Origin: Neochlamydia sp. S13
GTDB taxonomy: Bacteria; Chlamydiota; Chlamydiia; Chlamydiales; Parachlamydiaceae
DNA: 64,000 nt
NCBI RefSeq assembly: GCF_000648235.2
Contig: NZ_AP017977.1
Location: forward strand, 1,984,001-2,048,000
Direction: 5' to 3'
The notes beneath the pieces are model-generated. The model was given only the letters and a program-made list of their open reading frames with translations, was not told where the DNA came from and searched no databases. Every line of letters starts with the position of its first letter. Positions within the stretch are counted from its first letter, which is position 1. A program made the position numbers and the translations under genes. Positions 45,561 through 54,715 of the stretch are shown in pieces.

Positions 45561-47065
45561 CTCGATGATGTACTTTTTTCTTGTTGACTAATTTTTAATA
45601 AAATATTGTTATACCTTATCAACTCATTAAAAATAATTTTTCGTCTATGTTTTCCCAACCGCTTCCCTTTATTAAAGAATATTTAAATCAACTTGAAGTG
45701 GCTCTCAAGCAAGAAAATCCTCATAATAATTTATCCAAAATTCAATGGTGTTGGCTAGCCTTTTGTTTGATGGGAATATTAGTTACTAATTCAATCTGTT
45801 GGGCAAAATTTGAAAGGGCTGGGCTTAAAAGTTATAAAAAGATGGCTTTATCGGCCATGTTTAGACGTGCTAAGATTGCTTGGAATAGGCTGCTAATTTG
45901 TAGTGTTCGCGCGGTCCTGCATAAACATGGCATCACAGAAGGGGTTCTTATTATCGATGATAAAGATCACAGTCGATCAAAAAATGCTGAGAAATTGCAT
46001 CATTTACATAAAATCCGGGATAAAAAAACAAGTGGTTATTTTTGTGGTCAAAATATAATATTTCTTCAGCTAGTGACTAAAAAATTTTGCATTCCCGTCT
46101 CCTTTGCCTTTTATTCTCCCGATCCCGTACTCACAAGATGGCAACAGGAAGTGAGGAAGCTAAAAAAGTTGGGAATTTTAAAAAAAGACCGTCCCAAAGA
46201 GCCTAAAAGGTCATTAGAATATCCAAAAAAGTATACATTAGCTTTACAATTACTTAAAAATTTTGCTTGTGAATTTCCTGCTTTTAAGGTCACTTGTGTA
46301 CTGGCTGATGCTCTTTACGGCAACGGCTTGTTTGTAGATGGAGTAGAAGGTATTTGGCCTGGAGTGCAAATCATTACTCAGCTTAGAAAGAATCAAAAAG
46401 TCATGCGGGGTAAAAAATCTCTCTCGTGCCAAGAATTCTTTGAAGCCTACAAAGGCTGGAATCAGGAAATTTTCATTCGCGGTGATAAAAAAAATGTGGT
46501 GCAAGCCGGGGGAGCAAGATTGTATGTTCCTTCTCACCACAAAAAACGATTTGTAATAGCCCTTAAATATGAGGGCGAAAATGAGTATCGCTATCTTATG
46601 GCTGCAAATCTTTCATGGAATATGAAAGATGTGATGCAAGGATATACTTTAAGATGGTTAGTAGAGGTTTTTATTGAGGATTGGAGTAGTCATTGTGGGT
46701 TTTGCAGTTTGGCCAAACAGTGCGGCGTTGAGGGATCAGAGCGACCTTTGATTCTAAGCCTGCTGTTTGACCACTGCTTTCTTTTTCATTTGTCTCAAAC
46801 AAATTTCATTAAGAACAAACTCCCTTTAGCAACCTTGGGGAGCCTAGTAGAAAAGTCTAGAGTGGATGCTTTATGTCAAGTTATAAGAGAAATTGTTGAG
46901 CATGAAAATTCAAAAGAACTCTTCCGTGATTTCGAAAAGACGCTAGATGAAATCTTTGTTTTAAGGCCTTCTCGTAAACATTTAAATGCAGTACAAGAAA
47001 ATGTAACTTTTGAGTCATCAAGAAAAGTTGCCTAACTGTCAAGAATAAAAAAGTATATCATCGAG
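45561..47065 (+). mobile_element. Complete DDE insertion sequence inserted in an IS256 relic
   Basis: The 1505-bp element has imperfect inverted ends of about 28 bases: CTCGATGATGTACTTTTTTC on the left, matching the complement of the right end at 47038-47065. It is flanked by a 5-bp direct repeat TAATA (45556-45560 and 47066-47070). Removing the element and one TAATA restores the IS256 reading frame, which proves the boundaries. Confidence 0.95.
45647..47035 (+). CDS. DDE transposase, IS4/IS701-like
   Basis: The 462-residue transposase has candidate catalytic residues in LIIDDKDHSRSK (Asp, about residue 104), VLADALYGNGLF (Asp, about 222) and LVEVFIEDWSSHCGF (Glu, about 348). This spacing fits the RNase H-like DDE fold of IS4/IS701-type proteins; the exact family is open. 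The frame is intact and fills the element, so it may be active. Confidence 0.88.
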   Translation: MFSQPLPFIKEYLNQLEVALKQENPHNNLSKIQWCWLAFCLMGILVTNSICWAKFERAGLKSYKKMALSAMFRRAKIAWNRLLICSVRAVLHKHGITEGVLIIDDKDHSRSKNAEKLHHLHKIRDKKTSGYFCGQNIIFLQLVTKKFCIPVSFAFYSPDPVLTRWQQEVRKLKKLGILKKDRPKEPKRSLEYPKKYTLALQLLKNFACEFPAFKVTCVLADALYGNGLFVDGVEGIWPGVQIITQLRKNQKVMRGKKSLSCQEFFEAYKGWNQEIFIRGDKKNVVQAGGARLYVPSHHKKRFVIALKYEGENEYRYLMAANLSWNMKDVMQGYTLRWLVEVFIEDWSSHCGFCSLAKQCGVEGSERPLILSLLFDHCFLFHLSQTNFIKNKLPLATLGSLVEKSRVDALCQVIREIVEHENSKELFRDFEKTLDEIFVLRPSRKHLNAVQENVTFESSRKVA

Positions 47066-47222
47066 TAATATAATGGAGAGATTAAATCAGGAGATTAAGA
47101 GACGCACAAGAGTAGTAAGAGTATTTCCAAATGAAGAATCATGCGAAAGATTTGTTACAGTAGTACTTCAGGAAATCCATGAGGATTGGATGAGTGATAA
47201 AGTATACTTGAAGATAAGATAG
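47066..47222 (+). pseudogene. IS256-family transposase relic, right part
   Basis: Starts with the second TAATA copy. From 47073 it reads MERLNQEIKRRTRVVRVFPN, EESCERFVTVVLQEIHEDWM to a stop at 47222, the natural C-terminus of IS256 transposases. It is the continuation of 45461-45560. Confidence 0.85.
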
Positions 47223-47259
47223 TGAGAACAAAAAAGATAAACAATATTTTTGCCTCTTA

Positions 47260-47336
47260 AGATTGTGAGTGTCAATTTTAATCGTGCCCCCTCACCCCAA
47301 TGAAGGGGGGCTCATTAAAATTGACGCAAACAATCT
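47260..47336. repeat. 77-nt near-perfect hairpin (miniature or back-to-back IS ends)
   Basis: Three nested complementary blocks: AGATTGT/ACAATCT, GTCAATTTTAAT/ATTAAAATTGAC and GCCCCCT/AGGGGGGC, around a loop of about 10 bases. It lies between the IS256 and IS481 relics. It could be two fused IS termini, a solo miniature element, or a strong bidirectional terminator, although no T-tract follows. Confidence 0.7.
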
Positions 47337-47388
47337 AAAAAGGGGCAAAACACCTTAAAAAAATAGGTTAAAAGAAAAAGATCTCAGA

Positions 47389-47442
47389 TTTTACAGAAAA
47401 ATTGTTGCACAATCTGTGGATAAATGGATGAAGGAGTATAAT
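47389..47442 (+). pseudogene. IS481-like integrase relic, left part
   Basis: Reads DLRFYRKIVAQSVDKWMKEY, close to the C-terminal part of IS481-type integrase-core transposases. The codons GAG TAT AAT at 47434-47442 continue in frame as AAC GAA AGA at 49730 once the IS21 element and one ATAAT copy are removed. Confidence 0.8.
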
Positions 47443-47559
47443 TGTCAAGCGACATGACAAATTGACCCCCTGGCGACATGAACTTTTGACCCCCACCTCT
47501 GGCCGGCGACACCAACAATTGACCCCCAGCCATAGCAAAATCTGACCCTCCTCCTAGTT

Positions 47560-48342
47560 TTATTTTTTCTCGTTCGTTGACTCGCCACGTTTTACAAGTC
47601 CCGAACGCATTTTTTCGCGCAGTCTATAACTTTCTCCACGAATGGTAACCACCTGACTGTGATGAAGAAGACGATCTAATATTGCTGTTGCTACTACACT
47701 ATCTCCAAAAACTGTGCCCCATTCTCCTACTGATCGGTTGCTTGTGATGAGCATGCTGCCTTTTTCATAACGTCTGGAAACGAGCTGAAAAAACAAATGA
47801 GCTGCATCGGCTTCAAAAGGCAAATAGCCAAGTTCATCAACAATTAAGAGCTTAGGCTTACTTACCTGGCATAACTCTTCTTCTAATTGCCCTTTTTTAT
47901 GAGCATTCGAAAGCCGAGTAAGAAGAGCCGTTGCTGAAATGAATAATGTTGAATAACCCTTAAGAATGGCCTCTCTACCTAATGCAATAGCAAGATGGGT
48001 TTTCCCCACACCTGGAGGCCCCAAAAATAACACGGCTTCCCCATGGGCAATCCAACGACAAGCAGAAAGTTCTTTGATTTGCCTACTATCCAGGGTTGGC
48101 TGGCTCTCAAACTCAAAATTCTCTAATGTCCTAACACATGGAAATTTTGCAATCTTTATCGCCATTTTAATCCGTTGTTCCTCTTTACAGGATAATTCAT
48201 GTTCAACAAGCAATTGTAAACTTTCTCTGAGTGTCAATTTTTGCTCAATAGCTTGATCGAGCAAATAATCTAAGCTATCTCTGATCGCTAAAAGCTTTAG
48301 CCGAGTCAGCATGGAATCAAGCCTGTTTTGTTCTATTATCAT
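47560..48342 (-). CDS. istB: IS21 helper ATPase IstB
   Basis: A 260-residue AAA+ protein of the DnaC/IstB family. Walker A is LGPPGVGKTHLAIAL (about residues 106-120), Walker B is LLIVDELGYLPF, and sensor 1 is MLITSNRSVGEWG. It controls target selection by IstA. Its start overlaps the istA stop by 4 bases, the usual coupling in IS21. Confidence 0.96.
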   Translation of the reverse strand: MIIEQNRLDSMLTRLKLLAIRDSLDYLLDQAIEQKLTLRESLQLLVEHELSCKEEQRIKMAIKIAKFPCVRTLENFEFESQPTLDSRQIKELSACRWIAHGEAVLFLGPPGVGKTHLAIALGREAILKGYSTLFISATALLTRLSNAHKKGQLEEELCQVSKPKLLIVDELGYLPFEADAAHLFFQLVSRRYEKGSMLITSNRSVGEWGTVFGDSVVATAILDRLLHHSQVVTIRGESYRLREKMRSGLVKRGESTNEKK

Positions 48343-49592
48343 GACCAGCTACCTCCTACTAACCTTTCGTAGTCCGCAAGAGGTCTAGATAACTCCGCAT
48401 CCATAAAATTTAAATTTTCTACACACTTAATCTCTTCATGCTCTTTTGGCCGAAAGGTTCCTACAATTCCTTTAAGATGTTCGGGATTAAGAATATTTTG
48501 ATATTTTCCTTTGCATTCTACATGACGAGCAATTTCAGTTTGCTTATAGAAGATGCGAACCTCATTTTCTATTAGCTGAACAAAGACCCGTTCCTTAATT
48601 ATCTTCCAAGGAACACTATATCTATTCGTATCGATCTCCACACAAGCATCCTTATGAACGATTCGGTCAAGTTCTCGAATCTGCAGGAAGGGTGGTTTTC
48701 CCTTTAAAGGGCGAAGAGCATCTTTTTCCATCTCTTCAAATACTTCCAATGGTATTTTACGCGTAGTACCGTGGAGCCTTTGATCAGAAATATTGTGCAT
48801 CCAATGCTCTAAATGACTTTCGAGAGATTCCCAGCTAGCGAACTTGTGCCCTGCGATAGCATTGCGTTTAACATACCCTATAGCTCTCTCATCCTTACCC
48901 TTTGTTCTGGCACGATAAGGAGCGCAGGCTTTAGGACAAAATCTCCAGTAATTTGCAAAAGCAGTAAAACGCTCATTAAATTGGACTTCTCTAGTAAGCG
49001 CATAATGTTTAGTTATTAAACTTTTAGCATTATCTACAAGCACCTCTTCGGTAGTACCGCCAAAATAGAAAAAGGCTTCCTCTATTCCTTTAAACCAAGA
49101 CGATTGTTGTTCATGTAAAAAAGGCTTAACGTAAATTCTTCTTGAAAAACCAAGGGTGGCAACAAACAAGAAGACTTGAGTGAGTTTATCTTGAATGTAT
49201 AGGCGAGTGGAACCAAAATCAATTTGTAGTTGTTTTCCTGGTGGTGTTTCAAATCTCAGGGTGGCTTGAGCTTTTACCTGTAGCTCATCTCTAAAAGGTT
49301 TTACCGCTCGTTCAATAGTGCGAAGAGAAATATAGCGAGAATGGTTTTTTAGAAGTTCTTGCCGAACTACGTCTGCATTTCCTCTATGAATAAAAAAGTA
49401 TTCCTTTATTCGATCTTCAAGTCCAGAGGTAACTTTTTTTCGTTTTGGACTTTTATAAGGAACCCAGCCTTTTTGTTTCAGGTATTTTTTCACAGTGTTT
49501 TTACTGATACCAAGTTCCTTAGCAATACGTTTGTGGCCCCATCCAAGTGTATGCAAGGTTAGCATACACTCCACATCTTCTTGTTGTTTCAT
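48339..49592 (-). CDS. istA: IS21 transposase IstA
   Basis: The frame opens at 49682, but AGGGG just before the Met at 49592 (MKQQEDVECMLTLHTLGW) supports 417 residues. It has an N-terminal HTH (HKRIAKELGISKNTVKKYLK) and an integrase core with QIDFGSTRLYI (first Asp), EEVLVDNAKSL (second Asp) and RAYRARTKGKDERAIGYVKR-type third motif, here APYRARTKGKDERAIGYVKR. It is intact and followed by istB. Confidence 0.94.
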   Translation of the reverse strand: MKQQEDVECMLTLHTLGWGHKRIAKELGISKNTVKKYLKQKGWVPYKSPKRKKVTSGLEDRIKEYFFIHRGNADVVRQELLKNHSRYISLRTIERAVKPFRDELQVKAQATLRFETPPGKQLQIDFGSTRLYIQDKLTQVFLFVATLGFSRRIYVKPFLHEQQSSWFKGIEEAFFYFGGTTEEVLVDNAKSLITKHYALTREVQFNERFTAFANYWRFCPKACAPYRARTKGKDERAIGYVKRNAIAGHKFASWESLESHLEHWMHNISDQRLHGTTRKIPLEVFEEMEKDALRPLKGKPPFLQIRELDRIVHKDACVEIDTNRYSVPWKIIKERVFVQLIENEVRIFYKQTEIARHVECKGKYQNILNPEHLKGIVGTFRPKEHEEIKCVENLNFMDAELSRPLADYERLVGGSWS

Positions 49593-49724
49593 AAGTTCCC
49601 CTTGAGGATTTAAATTATCCAGGGAACAATTGTATTCTTGCATAGTTTTTACACTCTCCAATTTTAGTGGAGGAAGGGTCAAATTTTGCTATGGCTGGGG
49701 GGCAATTGTTGGTGTCGCTTGACA

Positions 49725-49861
49725 ATAATAACGAAAGAACATATACAGGAAAGTATTGTTTTGGCAAGACGCCTTTACAAACATTCTTAGATGCAAAACA
49801 TCTTGCGCAAGAAAAGATGTTAGATAAGTTACAACTGACAGAAATAGTATCTGCCAGGTAA
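49725..49861 (+). pseudogene. IS481-like integrase relic, right part
   Basis: After the second ATAAT copy, the frame reads NERTYTGKYCFGKTPLQTFL and DAKHLAQEKMLDKLQLTEIV to a natural stop at 49861. This is the C-terminal end of an IS481-type transposase and joins in frame to 47389-47442. Confidence 0.85.
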
Positions 49862-50096
49862 CTCATGTCTGTCAGTTCAAGTGCTATCTAGGACAGCTAA
49901 ATGGTAAATAAAATCTTCATGCACTTTCCCTGGCTAATTTACACAGAAAAATTGACAGGCTCTCCAGACATCGACAGACTCTGTTAGTCTTCAAGCTGAG
50001 CTTACTAAATGCGCATTCGCAGAAGACCTTACTGAAAAAAACGGGACTTGTTCACTGTTTCCAACAGTTTCCTGACTCCCCTTATGCGTCCTTGCT

Positions 50097-50393
50097 CTAT
50101 ACGAGGTTAACCCTAACATGCCTTCCAATTGCTAAAGCAGCATTAACAAAAGAATTTAGATTTGAAGGCCGAGTCGGGTCTAGTCATCTATTAAGAGCAG
50201 AGCGGCTTGTTTTCATTCGTTTGGCAAATTCTTCCTTTGTCAAATTCTGTTTTTTTATTTCGTCTTCTAACTGCATGACAAATGCATATTTGGCGGCAAC
50301 TTCTTCGCATTCTTCTAGAACTCCTTCTTCTCGAAGAAAATCATTAAAATCAGACCCTAAATGTTTGTTTTTTCTAACTGTCTTTTTTCTCAT
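50097..50393 (-). pseudogene. HigA-like XRE antitoxin with in-frame TGA
   Basis: Starting at ATG 50393 (MRKKTVRKNKHLGSDFNDFL), the protein has an XRE helix-turn-helix (LTKEEFAKRMKTSRSALNR). It is cut by TGA at 50184-50186, then continues in the same frame LDPTRPSNLNSFVNAALAIG to TAG at 50097. Relatives read ALNRLLDP, so TTA (Leu) has become TGA. The 5' end overlaps the toxin gene by 20 bases, the usual toxin-first HigBA order. The truncated product keeps much of the HTH but probably not the dimer interface. Confidence 0.8.
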
Positions 50394-50731
50394 AATTTTT
50401 AATCCTTTCTTTAGCAAGTTTGAAATCCAGTGAAGGAATTTTTTGAGTTTTTTTAATAAATCCGTGCAAAAGTACCATTTTGTTTGTTGATATTATAAAA
50501 ATTATTCTGGCAATTCCATGGGGTATCGAGCTTCTAACTTCCCACAGCTTATCACCGAGATTTCGAACTAGTGGAAGGCCTAAAAGCCATCTAAATTGAA
50601 CTTTTTTAACGTCACTCCCACTCATGAGACGTGTTTCTTCGTCTAGGGATTTTTAAACATTTCCTAACAGGTTCATTACCATTAGATTCAGCATAAAAGG
50701 CAACCTGGAAGGTGGGCTTTGCCTTTAGCAT
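50374..50731 (-). pseudogene. HigB-like (Gp49 family) toxin broken by a 1-base frameshift
   Basis: From ATG 50731 the frame reads MLKAKPTFQVAFYAESNGNE, PVRKCLK, and then goes out of frame at an A5 run near 50655. One base less restores KSLDEETRLMSGSDVKKVQF, LGDKLWEVRSSIPHGIARII and MVLLHGFIKKTQK to the stop at 50374. The repaired protein is 118 residues, the usual length of HigB/Gp49 mRNA-cleaving toxins. A sequencing error in the homopolymer is possible. Confidence 0.8.
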
Positions 50732-51003
50732 GGATTTTATCTTTTAATCCTGAGTGAAGCCTATTTGGTACGTATTAAGCAAGCTTATAAATTTGATTTT
50801 GTAAGGAGGCTGCATAGCGTGAGCTATAGCTGCCAGCAAGCCTATCATCTTATAGAGTAGCTTTATTTTTTAATATTTTTAGGGGAGTAATTTACTGCGG
50901 AAGAAGGCCAGATTCTTGTATTTTCAGCTTTGGAAACGATAGAACCTAGGGTTAGACTTGATAAATAATATCATTCCTTCAAGCAATAGAATCAAAAAGA
51001 AGT

Positions 51004-52998
51004 TTAGGCAAGATCTATTTCCATCTGCTGATATCTACGCATTTGGTCACGTAGCTCTGCAGCTTCTTCAAACTGCATCGTTTTAGCTGCTCGTTTCATA
51101 GCTACTTCTAACATTTTTATTTTAGCCCGCACCTCTTCCAAGGTGAGATATTCATGCTGGGATTCGGCAACTTTTAAAGTTTTTTTTCTTTTTTTAGACT
51201 CTTCCTCTACCTCTTCTACCAAAGGCGAAATTTCCCGATGGACAGTCCGTGGAGTAATCCCATGTTCTGCATTATATTTTTGTTGGATAGCGCGACGTTC
51301 TTGGGTAATTCTTAACGCCTCTTGAATCGCTTTGGTCTTTTTGTCAGCATACATAATGACGCGTCCTTCACTATTGCGAGCGGCTCTGCCACAAGTTTGA
51401 ATTAACGCCGTTTCGCTACGTAGGAAGCCTTCTTTATCGGCGTCCAATATGCACACTAAGGAAACCTCTGGAATATCTAAACCTTCCCGCAATAAGTTAA
51501 TCCCGACTAACACATCAAATACTCCAGCCCGTAAATCGCGGATGATCTGCATTCGCTCAATCGTATCAATATCAGAGTGCAAGTATTTAGTATGTACGCC
51601 CAGCTCGTTAAGATATTTACTTAGTTCCTCAGATAGACGTTTAGTCAAAGTGGTAACAAGCACACGGCCGCCCTTGCTCGTATGCTGATGTATCTCTGCT
51701 AAGCAATCATCTACTTGCCCCTCTGCCGGCCGCACTTCAATCTCCGGGTCAAGTAAGCCGGTGGGGCGAATCACTTGCTCAATCACTTCGCCGCTAGCCT
51801 CAGCAACTTCCCAGGGACTAGGGGTCGCGGAAACATAGATCACCTGATGAATACGCTTATAAGTTTCTTCAAATTGCAAAGGTCTGTTGTCAAAAGCAGA
51901 AGGAAGACGAAAGCCAAAGTTGACCAACGTTTCTTTGCGCGCACGATCTCCATTACACATGGCACGTAGCTGCGGCACAGTTTGATGAGATTCATCAATG
52001 ATCATTAGATAATCATGGGGAAAATAATCGATGAGACATGGAGGCGGATCGCCAGGATTACGCTTACTAAAATGGCGTGAATAATTTTCAATACCCTTAC
52101 AAAAGCCAATCTCTTTAATCATTTCTAGATCATAGCGTGTACGCTCTACAATCCTTTGATGCTCAATATATTTTTTTTCTTTTTCATAATAGCTGGCACG
52201 TTCTTCTAATTCGGCCTTAATCGTTTCAAGAGCATGCAAACGAACTTCTTCGGGAGTGACGTGGTGAGAACTAGGATAAATAGTAATTTTCTCAAGACGA
52301 TGTCGCACTTTACCTAATAAAGGATCTATCTCGCTAATCTGTTCGATCTCATCCCCAAAAAACTCTATACGTACTGCCCGCTCCTCTTCATAGGCAGGAA
52401 AAATATCCAACACATCTCCTCTAACACGAAAAGTAGCCCGCGAAAAGTCCATATCATTGCGTTTGTATTGCATTTCTACCAGATGTAGAAGAATCTCATC
52501 ACGACGACGCGTTTGACCTGTTTCTAAGGTAAGATTCATTTCGCGATAATACTCGGGCGAACCTAAGCCATAAATGCAAGAAACGGAGGCCACAATGATA
52601 ACATCGCGCCTTTCTAAAAGAGAGCGTGTAGCACTTAATCGCAATTTATCTATGCGATCATTGATAGCCATATCTTTTTCAATATAAGTATCTGTACGAG
52701 CTATATAAGCTTCCGGCTGATAGTAATCATAGTAGGAGACAAAATATTCTACAGCATTATGGGGAAAAAAGGTCTTAAACTCTTGATAAAGCTGCGCTGC
52801 TAAAGTTTTATTATGAGCAATAATTAAAGCAGGTCGCTGGGTCCTAGCAATCACATTAGCAATCGTAAATGTTTTACCCGACCCTGTGATGCCTAACAAA
52901 ACTTGCGTTTTGCGTTCCTGCAGAACGCCTTCACTCAGCTTTTCTATAGCTTGAGGTTGATCTCCACAAGGCTCATAATCAGTCACTAGTTTAAACAT
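51004..52998 (-). CDS. uvrB: Excinuclease ABC subunit B
   Basis: The 664-residue protein has Walker [17 protein letters not shown] (about residues 35-50), the beta-hairpin region [24 protein letters not shown] box IIDESHQT, helicase motifs [17 protein letters not shown] and [19 protein letters not shown], and a C-terminal UVR domain ([19 protein letters not shown]). It verifies damage in nucleotide-excision repair. It is monocistronic. Confidence 0.98.
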   Translation of the reverse strand: MFKLVTDYEPCGDQPQAIEKLSEGVLQERKTQVLLGITGSGKTFTIANVIARTQRPALIIAHNKTLAAQLYQEFKTFFPHNAVEYFVSYYDYYQPEAYIARTDTYIEKDMAINDRIDKLRLSATRSLLERRDVIIVASVSCIYGLGSPEYYREMNLTLETGQTRRRDEILLHLVEMQYKRNDMDFSRATFRVRGDVLDIFPAYEEERAVRIEFFGDEIEQISEIDPLLGKVRHRLEKITIYPSSHHVTPEEVRLHALETIKAELEERASYYEKEKKYIEHQRIVERTRYDLEMIKEIGFCKGIENYSRHFSKRNPGDPPPCLIDYFPHDYLMIIDESHQTVPQLRAMCNGDRARKETLVNFGFRLPSAFDNRPLQFEETYKRIHQVIYVSATPSPWEVAEASGEVIEQVIRPTGLLDPEIEVRPAEGQVDDCLAEIHQHTSKGGRVLVTTLTKRLSEELSKYLNELGVHTKYLHSDIDTIERMQIIRDLRAGVFDVLVGINLLREGLDIPEVSLVCILDADKEGFLRSETALIQTCGRAARNSEGRVIMYADKKTKAIQEALRITQERRAIQQKYNAEHGITPRTVHREISPLVEEVEEESKKRKKTLKVAESQHEYLTLEEVRAKIKMLEVAMKRAAKTMQFEEAAELRDQMRRYQQMEIDLA

Positions 52999-53289
52999 AA
53001 ATAATTGTAGATAGTAAGTTTAAGGAAAATTTAAGTATAACATTTTTTCTGAATGCCAGAAAGCATATTTTCATTTCTTGCTAAATTTGCTCTAAAACCT
53101 TATTTTAAGTTTCGCATGGAAGTAAGAGATAATAGCCCTCTTACATTCCTATTCGAAGAAAGCACTTTAGCTTAAAAAAAGTCACTTCATAGGCCATTAA
53201 AGATACTAAACGGTAAAGATATTATATTAAGAAATTATTTAGTAGAAATCAGCCTCGTCTATCTACAGAGCTAGAGCATAGCTTATCAA

Positions 53290-53428
53290 GCTGCGAACCT
53301 TGACAATCAGCAGCTCAATATCCTTCCTTAAGATATAGGCTAGCTATCTAATCAGGTTAAATCTTAAGTTAAAAGAAAATAGGCTGAAAAGCATGCCCAC
53401 TGAAATAGAAAAGCATTTTTGGCTTTAA
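53290..53428 (+). pseudogene. Decayed leucine-rich-repeat gene fragment
   Basis: The plus strand reads NLDNQQLNILP, stop, DIG, stop, LSNQVK, then after a shift NLKLKENRLKSMPTEIEKHF and a stop. Both internal stops (TAA, TAG) are one C-to-T change from Gln codons in the LRR pattern LPxxIGQLS. This is the remains of about two LRRs of the island family, 8 kb away from it. The rest of 52999-53620 shows no gene. Confidence 0.75.
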
Positions 53429-53620
53429 CTGAAAAGGTTTGCGTCTTCATTACCTAATTCGACAAAGTAAAGAACTGATCATGGGCTTTTAAGGCGCCCT
53501 TTTAGGCAATCATACTCTTATAAAACTAGGCCCTTCAGTAAGAGAGGCAGCTGAGAAAGACATAAATTTCTTCTTTAAATTACCAATCTTAAGTTTTAAA
53601 GCTTACAAAAACAGAAGATT

Positions 53621-54703
53621 TTAAGAATACAATGATTGAGAGGCAACTTTCTCACGACGCTCACGAGCTATGCGAGAAATTTTATTCCAATTGCCCATTA
53701 ATCCCATCGCACTACGCATTTCTTTTACAGTAGCATTAGAAACCTCGATCATTTTCTGAGTCCCTTCATAAATAATCTCTTCGATCAAACCCTTCTCCTC
53801 AGCAAAATGTTGGCGTCGCTCCCGTAGAGGCTCTAAGAAAAGGTTTAAAGCTACAGCTAATTTTTCTTTTACTTCTACGTCGCCTACCTTGCCTTCACGA
53901 TAACGTTTTTTTAAATCTTCAACTTCGCTTTTATCTGGATTGAAAACTTCATGAAAAGTAAAGACAGGATTTCCTTCCACGGTCCCGGGTTGATGAGCAT
54001 GAATTCTATGGGGATCGGTATACATGCTTTTTACCTTTTTCTCTACGGCCTTTTTATCATCTGACAAAAAGATGCAATTGCCTGCAGATTTGCTCATCTT
54101 TCCTTTATTATCAATGCCTACTAAGGTGGGTACATCACTAATAGAAGCTTCAGGCATAGGAAAAACTTCACCATACAATTGATTGAATCTACGAGCTATG
54201 TCTCTTGCCAGCTCAACATGAGCTTCATTATCTTTCCCCACGGGCACTACATGGGCACGAGGCATGAGAATATCGGCAGTTTGTAGAACAGGATATCCTA
54301 CCAACCCAAAGGGCACACTCTCGGGATCCATATGGGCATTCCGGGCCATTTCCTTTAAGCTAGGTAAGCCTATCAGACGATTTAAAGAGACCATCATTTC
54401 AAAAATAAGATTCATCTCATAAACAGCTGGGGTAGCTGATTGCAGATAAATAGTAGTTTTAGCAGGATCGATACCACAAGCTAAGTAATCTAAGACCATC
54501 TCTTTAAGATGCTCGCGCATCTTTAGAATATCTTCTTTGGTTGGCTTAGTCGTTAACATATGGAGATCTGCGATAATCAGATAACATTCATAGTGCTCTT
54601 GATAAGCTACTCGATTTTTTAGTGAACCTACATAATGGCCTAAATGTAAAAGACCTGTCGGACGATCGCCAGTAAGGATTCTTTTCTTAGCGCTTTGAGA
54701 CAT
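53621..54703 (-). CDS. trpS: Tryptophanyl-tRNA synthetase
   Basis: The 360-residue class I synthetase has the HIGH-like motif TGLLHLGHYVGSLKN (about residues 17-31) and the KMSKS loop NKGKMSKSAGNCIF (about 203-216). It charges tRNA-Trp. It is the last gene of a three-gene transcription unit behind two aromatic amino-acid permeases (12 bases after the nearer one), linking uptake of tryptophan with its use. Confidence 0.97.
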   Translation of the reverse strand: MSQSAKKRILTGDRPTGLLHLGHYVGSLKNRVAYQEHYECYLIIADLHMLTTKPTKEDILKMREHLKEMVLDYLACGIDPAKTTIYLQSATPAVYEMNLIFEMMVSLNRLIGLPSLKEMARNAHMDPESVPFGLVGYPVLQTADILMPRAHVVPVGKDNEAHVELARDIARRFNQLYGEVFPMPEASISDVPTLVGIDNKGKMSKSAGNCIFLSDDKKAVEKKVKSMYTDPHRIHAHQPGTVEGNPVFTFHEVFNPDKSEVEDLKKRYREGKVGDVEVKEKLAVALNLFLEPLRERRQHFAEEKGLIEEIIYEGTQKMIEVSNATVKEMRSAMGLMGNWNKISRIARERREKVASQSLYS

Positions 54704-54715
54704 ACCTATTATCCT

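Larger units (their letters stand above)
47443..49724 (-). mobile_element. Complete IS21-family element inserted in an IS481 relic
   Basis: The 2282-bp element has ends TGTCAAGCGACA, with several further shared sub-repeats (AATTGACCCCC-type) inside each end, as in IS21 elements. It is flanked by a 5-bp direct repeat ATAAT (47438-47442 and 49725-49729). Both istA and istB are intact. Removing it restores the IS481 frame. Confidence 0.95.

Noticed and set aside
45425..45658. 77-codon minus-strand ORF
   Set aside because: It is antisense to the IS256 relic and crosses the left end of the DDE element, so it cannot be a native gene.
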